DNA of 36,012 nucleotides from a virus. The position numbers and the translations under genes are program-made. Below, in pieces: positions 26,201-32,710 of this stretch. Position 1 is the stretch's first letter. Every line of letters starts with the position of its first letter. The notes under the pieces are model-generated. The model was not told where the DNA came from, made no database searches, and worked only from the letters and a program-made list of their open reading frames with translations. The stretch spans positions 1 through 36,012 of IMG/VR virus record IMGVR_UViG_3300025151_000129, one strand, 5' to 3'.

Positions 26201-27711
26201 ATGATTCCGGAGTAAAGGTTGGATTAGCAAATACTGATATTATTTCTAATCATACTAAATTTGCATCAAATCAATTTGCAGGTAACTTCATAAAAGTAAA
26301 TCATCCAAATCATGGAATGCATAGTCGTGCTGGAATAGATAAAGTCGTACTTAAGAATGTTATTGGTAACGTAAATCCAACTACATTATCTGCTGCTGTA
26401 AAGTTATCTGATTCGTCTAGTGCAACTATTAGTGTTGTAGATGCTAGTGAATTTGTTAATTTTGAAGGATACCCTGTAGGTAGTGATAATAATTATGGAT
26501 ATATAAAAATTGGTGAAGAAATTATTGCAATAAATGCTGTTAATACCACTGCAAATACATTAACGATACAAAGAAGAGGAGTTGATGGTACTAAGGCAAT
26601 TAGACATTCAAAAGGATCTTCTGTTTCAAAATATGAATTGAATAATATTTCTTTAATTAGAATAAACAACAAACCTTTAACAATTTCTTCTAATGGAATT
26701 ACTGCAAATAGTTATTATTTGGAGGTTGATTTAGCAGAAAGAACTGAATCTGAAAATACTACTGTAATAGCTTTGAATAGATCTAGTGATGGTTCTGCCG
26801 TTAGTACATTACCAAAACTTTCTTTTACTAATAAAGAAGATGGAGGAGGAAATCAAGTTTCGGTAACTAAAAATATTGTGTACTCTGAGGTATCATCTGA
26901 ATTTGCCGTACTTACTCCATCAGGAAAATCTGGTTCGACCACAAATGCAGATGCATCAGTTAGAACAGTGACCGGAAGAAGTATTGATGGAAATGAAACT
27001 CCATATGTGGATAAAGGATTTGAATCTATTAGTATAGGCGATAATACAGTTAAAGAATTTGATGATTTAAGAATTCTTGCATCTAGAAATATTGAAAATA
27101 CACAATTAACAAATATTGCTGATAATCGTTCTGTTAGTGTTTCTATTAACTTATCACGTTCCAAACAAAATGCATTGTTATCTCCAATTCTTAGTAAAGA
27201 TTTACTGCAAATGCAGTATAAGTCTTATAAATTAAATAGTCCAATTTCATTGGATGCATATGATTCTAATTCTGCCATTAAAGTATTTTCAGAGTCAAAT
27301 GATCCTCATGAATTTGTGTACGTATCAAAATTAATTAAGATTGAAAATCCTGCAGATTCATTAAAAGTATTGGTTACCGCTCAAGTTCCTGCGTCATCAG
27401 ATTTTAGAGTTCTTTATTACATAGAAAGAGCAGACTCTAGTGAAGTTTCTCAAACATTTGAATTGTTCCCTGGATATGATAATCTTAGAAATGATGAAGA
27501 TGGTGAAGGTCTTACACCAGTAGATCTTTCCAAGAATAGTGGTAGATCGGATGTAATTGTATCAAAAACCGAAAAAGGATTCCGTGAATATGAGTTTAGT
27601 ATTGATGGTCTTGACGAATTCACTGCTTTTAGAATAAAAATAGTTGCTTCAGGAACTGATCAGGCAAAATACCCTATATTTGAAGATGTAAGAGCAATCG
27701 CAATCAAATGA
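20239..27711 (+). CDS. 2490-residue DUF4815-type virion protein
   Basis: The N-terminus (MSPQRTNFNVSPYYDDFDSN, then YYKVLYKPGFPIQARELTSS and FQNQLEQFGNNIFK) is the signature of DUF4815 phage proteins. Later landmarks are DTLDFRPRVSDYNTSSSL near residue 990, YIKIGEEIIAINAV with RGVDGTKAIRHSKGS near 2087-2130, and a conserved C-terminus FELFPGYDNLRNDEDGEG to YPIFEDVRAIAIK. No enzyme motif is visible. It sits directly after gp8, where T4 encodes gp9, gp10 and gp11, so it is probably a baseplate-periphery or fibre-attachment protein; direct homology to gp10 is not shown by the sequence. It starts 5 bases after gp8 with AAGAGA as a modest ribosome-binding site, and its stop overlaps the next start (ATGA). 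Confidence 0.82.
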   Translation: MSPQRTNFNVSPYYDDFDSNDNYYKVLYKPGFPIQARELTSSQSIFQNQLEQFGNNIFKQKTIVSGGFHYSGSGSDQPYRGVKLQSKNFDIDISIYLNNFLNKKIRGLVSGVTATIKNVVLPEPGNLEVDNPILYLNYESGDGTKSDRIFEDGEELICIDNVTYGNTTISAGTPFASLIQLNANISGSAYSINNGVVFVRGIFANVENQTLILDYYKTNPSYKVGLQVSESVVDANQDNDLFDNAKGFSNYAAPGADRFKLDLKLVKKPLDGDLDLDFVPLTTIRNGVKQDTYEYTQYNVIRDYIAKRTFEESGNYAVKPFTVSVFNSLNDNLGNRGIYQKNSLTNEFNSPSDDLMAVSISKGKAYVKGYDIENISEVIKDVEKPRDVGIQSSTSVEFEFGNLITTNNTTGYPVQGQVISLMDNFGGTGTPIGSARVYSFNLKDSAYENDFTEWDLRLFDIQTYTKLTLNTIVSSTQLPKGSYIVGRSSGASGYTVSAGDDTEVVNVTQTSGTFIKEEQLEINGSVTELSRSIKSVEVYDTKSILSFSQENSEITGNFKTDSSLKSLNMPHGIDKVTITNSGTVTSNGQSFIGIKPGDIIGYSAGENKIFNKVSAISSSGTELTVIATDPSGAYGHALPSSGITTSVKRYVPILNKSNGLFVKLPQNNISSISLDNSSLKTTKVLTSVTVNSSGNATLALPSGFTGTFDSFDQEKYTAVQKNNGSIASLNSDTFTYDATAPSITDLTASQNHFFAVTLNKTGIRSKVKNYNRSQVVGVTSSFTRSSGSNSSNSLNDGLVYDARYGLRVQDKEISLNKPDVSRVIAVYESRNSSAPTLDRVSFSSTVNVSTNAIIGENIVNLEKSVVARIVGVVNSDTLEVVYLSDDNFSAGDQVEFEESEIKTNVASLTPGTYKDITNNFLLDKGQRNEYCDYSRIVRKDSVNIPSKQLKIIFDCYTVSNDEGDVFTALSYDENRYSRDIPLIDGRVRATDTLDFRPRVSDYNTSSSLSPFHFDSRIFDNSIKQFLVPNEVATLGIEYYLPRIDRLSVNTSNNFEYVKGVSSLNPVAPSKSKDPGRMDIATINLPAYLYNPQDAIITYNDNRRYTMKDIGDIDDRLSQLEELTSLNLLELSAQSLSIHDSANRDRFKCGIFADPLNDYSFIDEERSKCNLDSGNLLPKSSENIVKLDIVRQSDNSLFDSNLKETGNQITLNYEEISAIEQTVATDFENLNPFSVSVYEPTIEIVPVVDFYTDGDQVTLEKQKRVFEKTRNVKLGGDDLELIADITIGDGGGEVITSRTSDLLKLTGSVNLPKDKDKNTVTNYVGTTVNPFARSRTVFFEAKGFPGNNLLFPFLGQYKSPDIFITPKLLQIRKEDGSDGSTGTFIVGEIVDIIEERTNAPFAPGFLVRNGRGTFRVCRPDHQSGPIDNPTETYITSPYDVNDRLSTTGYTQTTKTLNLDVLEAGTNFKPDFGVDVNAGQSFGGYALVGARIVGRESGAVAFVKSDQLVSDIFGTVQGSFHIQEQRIPSGSHAFRITTSSQNLYPEASTTSDIVLTETYYTSGSTQLNFTKQDKVKVTKTELNITAQNRIFTETIIENERRTPPYDNVRDPLGQTFFIEEPSKNPANANSEKLINSTDDLSDGVIVSSIDVWFRSAPTVPENENYNTEQLKNLSGTGEKVTLQLVETVGDGRPGRTILAETTLEQYRKSSDGTLINNIKTSTDANSSAYTRFSLNRLVYLEPGKLYAFILKPGSSTAYEAYIATKDKANVTGTQIYRNEHAVGSLYKSANAFEWERDPYSDLTFRVNVCNFTPEQGVLYLNNQDLPSQALDPNPLEPTPKTGFVNITPIPSSNTSLINILKDGRTILGGVGNTHATADITSTGSAVAGISTDNTGTNYITGTSLDTVAITGQGTGLKLSITASGAISNTTVAVAGVGYQVGDQVGITTSQGRDAIFTVSSTDGGINRLYLDNILGDSGFWTANQDLHYLNDSGVKVGLANTDIISNHTKFASNQFAGNFIKVNHPNHGMHSRAGIDKVVLKNVIGNVNPTTLSAAVKLSDSSSATISVVDASEFVNFEGYPVGSDNNYGYIKIGEEIIAINAVNTTANTLTIQRRGVDGTKAIRHSKGSSVSKYELNNISLIRINNKPLTISSNGITANSYYLEVDLAERTESENTTVIALNRSSDGSAVSTLPKLSFTNKEDGGGNQVSVTKNIVYSEVSSEFAVLTPSGKSGSTTNADASVRTVTGRSIDGNETPYVDKGFESISIGDNTVKEFDDLRILASRNIENTQLTNIADNRSVSVSINLSRSKQNALLSPILSKDLLQMQYKSYKLNSPISLDAYDSNSAIKVFSESNDPHEFVYVSKLIKIENPADSLKVLVTAQVPASSDFRVLYYIERADSSEVSQTFELFPGYDNLRNDEDGEGLTPVDLSKNSGRSDVIVSKTEKGFREYEFSIDGLDEFTAFRIKIVASGTDQAKYPIFEDVRAIAIK

Positions 27712-27914
27712 AAAAAATTAGAGTTGATGGATATTCACATCTTTACAGAGATGTTGAAACAGGAGCTATCGTAAACTGCGATAGTTCCTCATATAAAACT
27801 TATGTGAATTCTTTGAGGAAAGATAAAATAAAAAAACAAGAATTGGATAATATGAAACAAGATATTGAAGATATTAAAGATGCTCTAAAAGAAATTCTTA
27901 ATCGTTTAGCATAA
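27708..27914 (+). CDS. 68-residue coiled-coil protein, conserved in cyanophages
   Basis: The product is 68 residues. The N-terminal half, KIRVDGYSHLYRDVETGAIV then NCDSSSYKTYVNS, is a small beta motif I recall from many T4-like cyanophages ('V-x-G-x-x-x-L-x-R-D-x-x-TGAI-x-N'). The C-terminal half, KKQELDNMKQDIEDIKDALK then EILNRLA, has heptad spacing and should form a coiled coil. Start and stop overlap as ATGA with the DUF4815 gene, so the two are probably co-translated. It may be a small structural or assembly partner. No enzyme motif is present. Confidence 0.7.
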   Translation: MKKIRVDGYSHLYRDVETGAIVNCDSSSYKTYVNSLRKDKIKKQELDNMKQDIEDIKDALKEILNRLA

Positions 27915-27917
27915 ATA
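27910..27917 (+). promoter_or_regulatory. late-promoter-like octamer (CATAAATA)
   Basis: This differs from TATAAATA by one base and sits at the stop codon of the preceding gene, 39 bases before the next ATG. A second TAAATAC follows at 27924-27930. The 42-base gap is one of the few in the late operon, which fits a promoter, but spacing to the start is longer than at the two perfect sites. Confidence 0.45.
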
Positions 27918-27956
27918 CATCCCTAAATACTAATTAGGAACAATATATTGAGTTAA

Positions 27957-28301
27957 ATGTCTGCAGTATATGTAAGTAATATTGTTATTAATCAGGGAGC
28001 AGATTTTGATCAGGTATTTACAATATCTGATAATGCAAATCTTACCTTGGATCTATCATTATATACAATTTCTGCACAACTTAGAAAACATGCCGGGAGT
28101 ACAACAAAAGTAGATTTTTCGATAACAAAACTTGATCCAACTTCAAACGGTTCTTTTGAAGTTAAATTAACTGATACACAAACTTCTGCTCTTAAAAGTG
28201 GCAGATATGTGTATGATATTATGATTACTGAAATATCTAATGATAAAAAAACAAGAGTTATTGAGGGAACTGCTCTTGTAAGAGAGGGAGTTACACGATA
28301 A
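27957..28301 (+). CDS. 114-residue beta-rich virion-associated protein
   Basis: The product is 114 residues: SAVYVSNIVINQGADFDQVF, then LDLSLYTISAQLRKH, then a C-terminal LKSGRYVYDIMI and TRVIEGTALVREGVTR. Alternating hydrophobic strands and the 'I-x-Q-G-A-x-F' opening match a small Ig-like or jelly-roll protein found beside tail-fibre genes in many phages. In such phages it is usually annotated as hypothetical or structural. It shares a TAATG stop-start overlap with the fibre-like gene that follows, and AGGGAG near its end serves that gene. An assembly or attachment role for the neighbouring fibre is plausible but not shown. Confidence 0.65.
   Translation: MSAVYVSNIVINQGADFDQVFTISDNANLTLDLSLYTISAQLRKHAGSTTKVDFSITKLDPTSNGSFEVKLTDTQTSALKSGRYVYDIMITEISNDKKTRVIEGTALVREGVTR
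28285..28290 (+). promoter_or_regulatory. ribosome-binding site for the fibre-like gene
   Basis: AGGGAG inside the last codons of the previous gene, 10 bases before ATG 28301. It is one of the few strong Shine-Dalgarno sequences in the late operon and supports this start and its TAATG overlap. Confidence 0.65.
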
Positions 28302-29035
28302 TGTCACAGGTCAAAGTCCGTGTAGGACAAACAGACGCAATTAAAGTTTTATCATCAGGTCTCCTCAGTGATACTGCTTTCAATGTTGTTGGTGGTATTG
28401 CCAGTGTAACAACTCTGACTGTTACTGGTGCGGTAAATTTTGGGCAACCAGTACAATTTGGTACTGGAACAATTTATATTAAGGGTGATGAAGATGAAAT
28501 TCTTGTTGGATCTGGATTATCACTTACTGATAATTACATAGATATACGAGGTGACATAAATGTTCTTCAAAAAGATTATTTTGATGATCTAGGAAATAGA
28601 ATTATCAGTCATGGTAATTTATTTGTTGGAAATAACTTAAAATCAGTTGGTATAACCACGTTAGCATCTGCCGGAGGTATTACAACAACCGGTGGAAATT
28701 TATTTGTCGGAAATAATTTAGAAGTTGCCGGAACCTCCAATTTTATTGGTACTGCTACGTTTAGAGGAGGAACAATTAATCTTGGTGATTCTGATTCTGA
28801 TGACATCAATGTTGGTGGAGAATTTACCTCAGGATTGATTCCAAATACTACTGGGTTATATAATGTTGGATCAACAGTAAAATCATGGAAACATGGAAAT
28901 TTTTCTGGAACAATAACTGCAACTGATTTAAATATCTCCGGATTGTCTACACATGTTGGAGTTGCAACTTTTCAAAACAATGTATTTGTTGATGGAACAT
29001 TAACTGCCGGACTCATAGATGGAGGTTCATTCTGA
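28301..29035 (+). CDS. fibre-like structural protein
   Basis: The product is 244 residues. The N-terminus MSQVKVRVGQTDAIKVLSSG precedes a series of short Gly/Thr/Asn-rich strands. GNLFVGNNL occurs twice, 27 residues apart (about 105 and 132), and NTTGLYNVGSTVKSWKHGNF near residue 180 is a typical phage tail-fibre shaft repeat ('Y-N-x-G-S-x-x-x-x-W'). It ends FVDGTLTAGLIDGGSF. This is a trimeric fibre or whisker pattern. By synteny it lies just before gp13, where T4 encodes gp12 and the whisker fibritin (wac). It lacks a long coiled coil, so it is not obviously fibritin. It may be a short tail fibre or collar decoration. Confidence 0.65.
   Translation: MSQVKVRVGQTDAIKVLSSGLLSDTAFNVVGGIASVTTLTVTGAVNFGQPVQFGTGTIYIKGDEDEILVGSGLSLTDNYIDIRGDINVLQKDYFDDLGNRIISHGNLFVGNNLKSVGITTLASAGGITTTGGNLFVGNNLEVAGTSNFIGTATFRGGTINLGDSDSDDINVGGEFTSGLIPNTTGLYNVGSTVKSWKHGNFSGTITATDLNISGLSTHVGVATFQNNVFVDGTLTAGLIDGGSF
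28613..28720 (+). repeat. duplicated GNLFVGNNL unit in the fibre-like gene
   Basis: The 27-base coding unit at 28613-28639 recurs at 28694-28720 with four base changes, all but one silent in effect on the motif. Spacing is 81 bases (27 residues), consistent with one duplicated fibre-shaft repeat. Confidence 0.7.
29021..29025 (+). promoter_or_regulatory. ribosome-binding site for gp13
   Basis: GGAGG lies 9 bases before ATG 29035, inside the end of the fibre-like gene. It supports the start of gp13, which overlaps the previous stop by one base (TGATG). Confidence 0.65.
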
Positions 29036-29874
29036 TGGCAAAACCAAGCACTAGACAAGAATTAATTGATTATTCTCTTAGGAGACTTGGTGCTCCAGTA
29101 TTAGAAATTAATGTTGATGATGATCAAATAGATGATTTGGTAGATGACGCCATACAATTCTATAATGAGAGACATTATGATGGTGTCGAAAGAATGTATC
29201 TCAAATACAAAATTACTCAGGAAGATATAGATAGAGGAAAAGCAGGTGGTTCTGGAGGGGTTGGTATAGTAACAACCTCTGCAACTTCAACTATAGTTGG
29301 GACAGCAACTACTTTTAATTTTTATGAGAATTCAAATTATCTCCAAGTTCCGGATTCTGTAATTGGTGTTGAAAAAATATTCAAATTTGATACCAGTTCT
29401 ATTTCTGGTGGAATGTTTAGTATCAAATATCAGTTATTCTTAAATGACTTATATTATTTTAATTCTGTTGAATTATTGCAATACTCCATGGTCAAAACCT
29501 ATCTTGAAGATATAGATTTTCTTTTAACTACGGACAAACAAGTTAGATTTAATAAAAGACAAGATAGATTGTACTTAGATTTTGACTGGAGTGCTCAAGA
29601 AAAAGATACGTATTTGGTAATTGATTGTTATCGAGCACTTGATCCAGCAAACTTTAATCAGGTTTACAATGATAGTTTTGTAAAGCAATATCTGACGGCA
29701 CTTATAAAAAGACAATGGGGTCAGAATCTAATTAAGTTTAGAGGTGTCAAACTTCCTGGAGGAATTGAACTAAATGGTAGAGAAATTTATGAGGATGCCG
29801 AGAGAGAAATAGATTCTCTTAGAACTAGAATGATGCAAGATTATGAATTACCACCCTACGACTTTATTGGATAA
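29035..29874 (+). CDS. gp13: neck protein gp13
   Basis: The 279-residue protein (T4 gp13 is 309) has the gp13 N-terminus: TRQELIDYSLRRLGAPVLEI, then DDQIDDLVDDAIQFYNERHY and DGVERMYLKYKITQEDIDRG. The C-terminal half, KQYLTALIKRQWGQNLIKF then GGIELNGREIYEDAEREI, is the conserved helical part of the family. In T4, gp13 and gp14 form the neck that closes the filled head and accepts the tail. A Gly/Thr-rich insert (GGSGGVGIVTTSATSTIVGT, about residues 71-90) interrupts the middle. It overlaps the preceding stop by one base and runs into gp14 with TAATG. Confidence 0.9.
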   Translation: MAKPSTRQELIDYSLRRLGAPVLEINVDDDQIDDLVDDAIQFYNERHYDGVERMYLKYKITQEDIDRGKAGGSGGVGIVTTSATSTIVGTATTFNFYENSNYLQVPDSVIGVEKIFKFDTSSISGGMFSIKYQLFLNDLYYFNSVELLQYSMVKTYLEDIDFLLTTDKQVRFNKRQDRLYLDFDWSAQEKDTYLVIDCYRALDPANFNQVYNDSFVKQYLTALIKRQWGQNLIKFRGVKLPGGIELNGREIYEDAEREIDSLRTRMMQDYELPPYDFIG

Positions 29875-31856
29875 TGGCACTTAATTCTTTCTTTTTACAA
29901 GGTTCACAAAGTGAACAAAGACTTATTCAAGAGTTAATCAATGAGCAACTTACCATTTATGGTGTTGATATTATATATTTACCTCGTAAAATTGTAAATC
30001 ATGATAATATTTTGAATGAGATAGAATCATCTAAATTTGATGATAATTTTTCTATAGAAGCATATGTAAACACATATGATGGGTATGGTGGTGCCGGAGA
30101 CATTATGACAAAATTTGGAATGAGTTTAAAAGATGAATTGACACTAACAATTTCAAAAGAAAGATACGAAGATTTTATTGCAACATTTGTGGCAGGTGTT
30201 CCTCCAACATATGATCCTCATTCAGGAACATTTAATCAACCTGATGATGATTTTGTTACGACTCGTCCCAGAGAAGGAGATTTAGTATATTTTCCATTAG
30301 GTAAAAGATTATTTGAAGTTAAATTTGTCGAACATGAACAACCATTTTATCAACTAGGAAAAAATTATGTTTATCAACTGAAGTGTGAACTCTTTGAATA
30401 TGAAGATTCTATGAATACTTTTGAAAATCTTAGTACAGGTTCTGAAGAGGTGGATGATCTTCTTGTTGATACTGGATTTATTACTTCTTTAATTCTTGTT
30501 GGAGCATCTTCTACGGCAACTGCCACAACACAAATATCTACTGGTTATGTCAGATCTTTAACTTTGAATGATGATGGATATGGTTATACTAGCACTCCAA
30601 CAGTATCATTCACACCATCTCCAGAAGGAAATGCAGATGCAAATGCCACTGCAGTGGCAATTACAACCGTTAGAAACAATGTATATTCTATTAAGGAGAT
30701 TTTATTGACAAATGCGGGTGTTGGATATACAGAAGCTCCGACTATTACAATATCTGGCGGTGGTGGTGTTGGTGCAAGTGCAACTTGTAGTATAGAAACA
30801 TCACTAAAAGGTATCAGAAAATATACAATTACTGACAATGGATCAGGATACACTAGTGCTCCTACGGTAACCATACCAACACCGGTAGGTCCTGGAGCTG
30901 CCGCAACCGCAACTGTAGGATCTGCCGGAACAATCACAACACTGACATTATCAACAGGTGGAAAATTCTATGGATCAGCACCTAATGTTATAATTGACTC
31001 GCCTCCAACAAGAACTGGTGTTGCCACAACAATAAGTTTGTCTAATTCATCTGGAACAAATGAACCAACATCAGTAGGAACTGGATATTTTGACGGAGAG
31101 ATTTATGAAACCACCGCAACCACTGGATCTGGAATTGGATTAAAAGTTCAAGTTTCTGTAAGTGGTGCAGAACAAAAAATTGATGGAGTTCAATCTATTT
31201 TATATGGTGGATATGGGTATGCAGTTAATGATATTGTTCAAGTTGTGGGAGGAGGTAACGATGGATATCTTAAGATTGGAAGCGGTGTAACAACTGGTAT
31301 AGGAACAACCGCATTAGCAACAGCATTAGTTACCAGTGGAGTAGTTACGGCATTTTCACTTACAAATCCTGGTAGTGGATATACAACTGCTCCTAACGTT
31401 AGCATTGCTAACACTGTAGGTGATAAAGATTATGTAACTTCGGGATTAACCACTGCCACGGCAAGAGTTGTTGTTTCTGCGGCAAATAAAGTAAGTGCAA
31501 TATACATTACGGATCCTGGAATAGGATATACAGCAGCACCATCAATTACAATTTCCTCCCCAACATCTGGAATTGGTACTTTCCAATTTAATGAGGTTGT
31601 TACGGGTTCACCTACAGGTGCTACTGGAAGAGTTAAGTCTTGGGATGGATCTACAAATACACTAAACCTTGGTGCAACAAATGGTACTTTTGGTCGTGGT
31701 GATACAGTTGTTGGATCTGCTTCCTCAGCATCTTATAAACTAAGTTCAATCAAGTCCGAGGATGTTACTGATAAATACGATAAAGGTGATGAAATAGAAA
31801 CATTTGCAGACACCTTACTAGACTTTACAGAAACTAATCCATTTGGTACATATTAA
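29874..31856 (+). CDS. gp14: neck protein gp14 with a long repeat-domain insertion
   Basis: The product is 660 residues against 256 in T4. The first 200 residues match gp14: IYGVDIIYLPRKIVNHDNIL, YVNTYDGYGGAGDIMTKFGM, then GDLVYFPLGKRLFEVKFVE (from residue 135) and PFYQLGKNYVYQLKCELFEY. The last 25 or so (ETFADTLLDFTETNPFGTY) match the T4 C-terminus pattern ending 'NPF'. Between them, about residues 205-635, is an insertion of seven G-x-GYT-x-x-P repeats, a GIGTT string and a GATGRVKSWDG segment. gp14 forms the neck with gp13; the insertion should project outward as a collar-like beta decoration. It is flanked by TAATG overlaps with gp13 and gp15, so the frame is intact. Confidence 0.88.
   Translation: MALNSFFLQGSQSEQRLIQELINEQLTIYGVDIIYLPRKIVNHDNILNEIESSKFDDNFSIEAYVNTYDGYGGAGDIMTKFGMSLKDELTLTISKERYEDFIATFVAGVPPTYDPHSGTFNQPDDDFVTTRPREGDLVYFPLGKRLFEVKFVEHEQPFYQLGKNYVYQLKCELFEYEDSMNTFENLSTGSEEVDDLLVDTGFITSLILVGASSTATATTQISTGYVRSLTLNDDGYGYTSTPTVSFTPSPEGNADANATAVAITTVRNNVYSIKEILLTNAGVGYTEAPTITISGGGGVGASATCSIETSLKGIRKYTITDNGSGYTSAPTVTIPTPVGPGAAATATVGSAGTITTLTLSTGGKFYGSAPNVIIDSPPTRTGVATTISLSNSSGTNEPTSVGTGYFDGEIYETTATTGSGIGLKVQVSVSGAEQKIDGVQSILYGGYGYAVNDIVQVVGGGNDGYLKIGSGVTTGIGTTALATALVTSGVVTAFSLTNPGSGYTTAPNVSIANTVGDKDYVTSGLTTATARVVVSAANKVSAIYITDPGIGYTAAPSITISSPTSGIGTFQFNEVVTGSPTGATGRVKSWDGSTNTLNLGATNGTFGRGDTVVGSASSASYKLSSIKSEDVTDKYDKGDEIETFADTLLDFTETNPFGTY
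30544..31560 (+). repeat. array of seven 'G-x-GYTSAPTVTI' repeats in gp14
   Basis: Copies start near 30565 (DDGYGYTSTPTVSF), 30708 (NAGVGYTEAPTITI), 30828 (DNGSGYTSAPTVTI), 30948 (TGGKFYGSAPNVII), 31196 (YGGYGYAVNDIVQV), 31362 (NPGSGYTTAPNVSI) and 31508 (DPGIGYTAAPSITI). Spacing is about 120-145 bases for adjacent copies. Ala/Thr-rich strands (ATATV) separate them. This looks like a solenoid or bead-on-string beta array. Confidence 0.8.
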
Positions 31857-32704
31857 TGTTAGGGACTTATTACTATCATGAAATAATGAGAAAAACAATT
31901 GTTGCCTTTGGCACATTGTTTAATCAAATTTATATTCGTCATGATGATGGAGACGGAAATCTCTATAATGAACTAAAAGTTCCTTTGGCATATGGACCAT
32001 CTCAAAAGTTTCTGGCAAGAATTGAGCAACAAGGAGATTTGAACAAACCTGTTCAAATTACTCTTCCAAGAATGTCTTTTGAAATGAATGGTATTCAATA
32101 TGATTCTACAAGAAAAACTGGAATTACACAAACTTTCAAAGCAGTTGATAAAAATACTGCTGCTGTAAAAAAAGTTTTTATGCCGGTTCCTTATAATATT
32201 AATTTTGAACTCAATATATTATCAAAATTAAATGATGATGCTCTTCAAATTGTAGAGCAGATTCTACCATATTTTCAACCATCATTTAATGTTACAATAG
32301 ACTTAATTAGTTCTATTGGAGAAAAAAGAGACGTTCCCATCGTTTTGGATAGTATTTCTTTTCAAGATGATTATGAGGGAGATTTTTCTACAAGAAGAGC
32401 ACTGATTTATACACTTAGATTTACTGCCAAAACTTACATGTTTGGTCCTGTTGCCGATAGTTCTGAGGGTCTTATTAAGAAAGTCCAGGTTGATTACTAT
32501 GCAGATACTAATACACAAACTGCAAAACGTGAAGTACGGTACACTGCAACACCTAAGGCACTAACAGATAAAAATAATGATGGTGTTGTTAATGCAGCAG
32601 ACGATGCATTACTTGGACCTGATGATGATTTTGGATTTAATGAAACAACTACATTCTTCTCAGATTCTAAAACTTATAGTCCAACACAACAAAAAGATAT
32701 TTGA
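31856..32704 (+). CDS. gp15: tail terminator/sheath stabiliser gp15
   Basis: The 282-residue protein is close to T4 gp15 (272). The N-terminus MLGTYYYHEIMRKTIVAFGT parallels the T4 start, and IVEQILPYFQPSFN (residues 132-145) is nearly identical to T4. DVPIVLDSISFQDDYEGDFS and DSSEGLIKKVQVDYYADTNT also align with family positions. gp15 forms a hexamer capping the tube and sheath before head joining. Near the C-terminus (238-249) is a dockerin/EF-hand-like loop, DKNNDGVVNAAD, followed by an acidic tail GPDDDFGFNETT. The gene starts by TAATG overlap with gp14. Confidence 0.92.
   Translation: MLGTYYYHEIMRKTIVAFGTLFNQIYIRHDDGDGNLYNELKVPLAYGPSQKFLARIEQQGDLNKPVQITLPRMSFEMNGIQYDSTRKTGITQTFKAVDKNTAAVKKVFMPVPYNINFELNILSKLNDDALQIVEQILPYFQPSFNVTIDLISSIGEKRDVPIVLDSISFQDDYEGDFSTRRALIYTLRFTAKTYMFGPVADSSEGLIKKVQVDYYADTNTQTAKREVRYTATPKALTDKNNDGVVNAADDALLGPDDDFGFNETTTFFSDSKTYSPTQQKDI
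32567..32602 (+). other. dockerin/EF-hand-like Ca-binding loop in gp15
   Basis: Residues D238-K-N240-N-D242-G-V-V-N246-A-A-D249 match the dockerin/EF-hand loop at positions 1, 3, 5, 6, 8, 9 and 12, and are followed by the helix-like DALLG. Only one loop is present; dockerins usually have two. Confidence 0.6.
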
Positions 32705-32710
32705 TAAATT

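Noticed and set aside
20239-27711. Direct assignment of the DUF4815 protein as gp10 or gp9
   Set aside because: Only position supports it; I see no T4 gp9 or gp10 motif.
28301-29035. Calling the fibre-like protein fibritin (wac)
   Set aside because: It lacks the long coiled coil and the foldon-like end; only its position before gp13 is similar.
30544-31560. Diversity-generating retroelement target in the repeat array
   Set aside because: No reverse transcriptase or template-repeat pair is in the window, and the variation is typical of diverged protein repeats.
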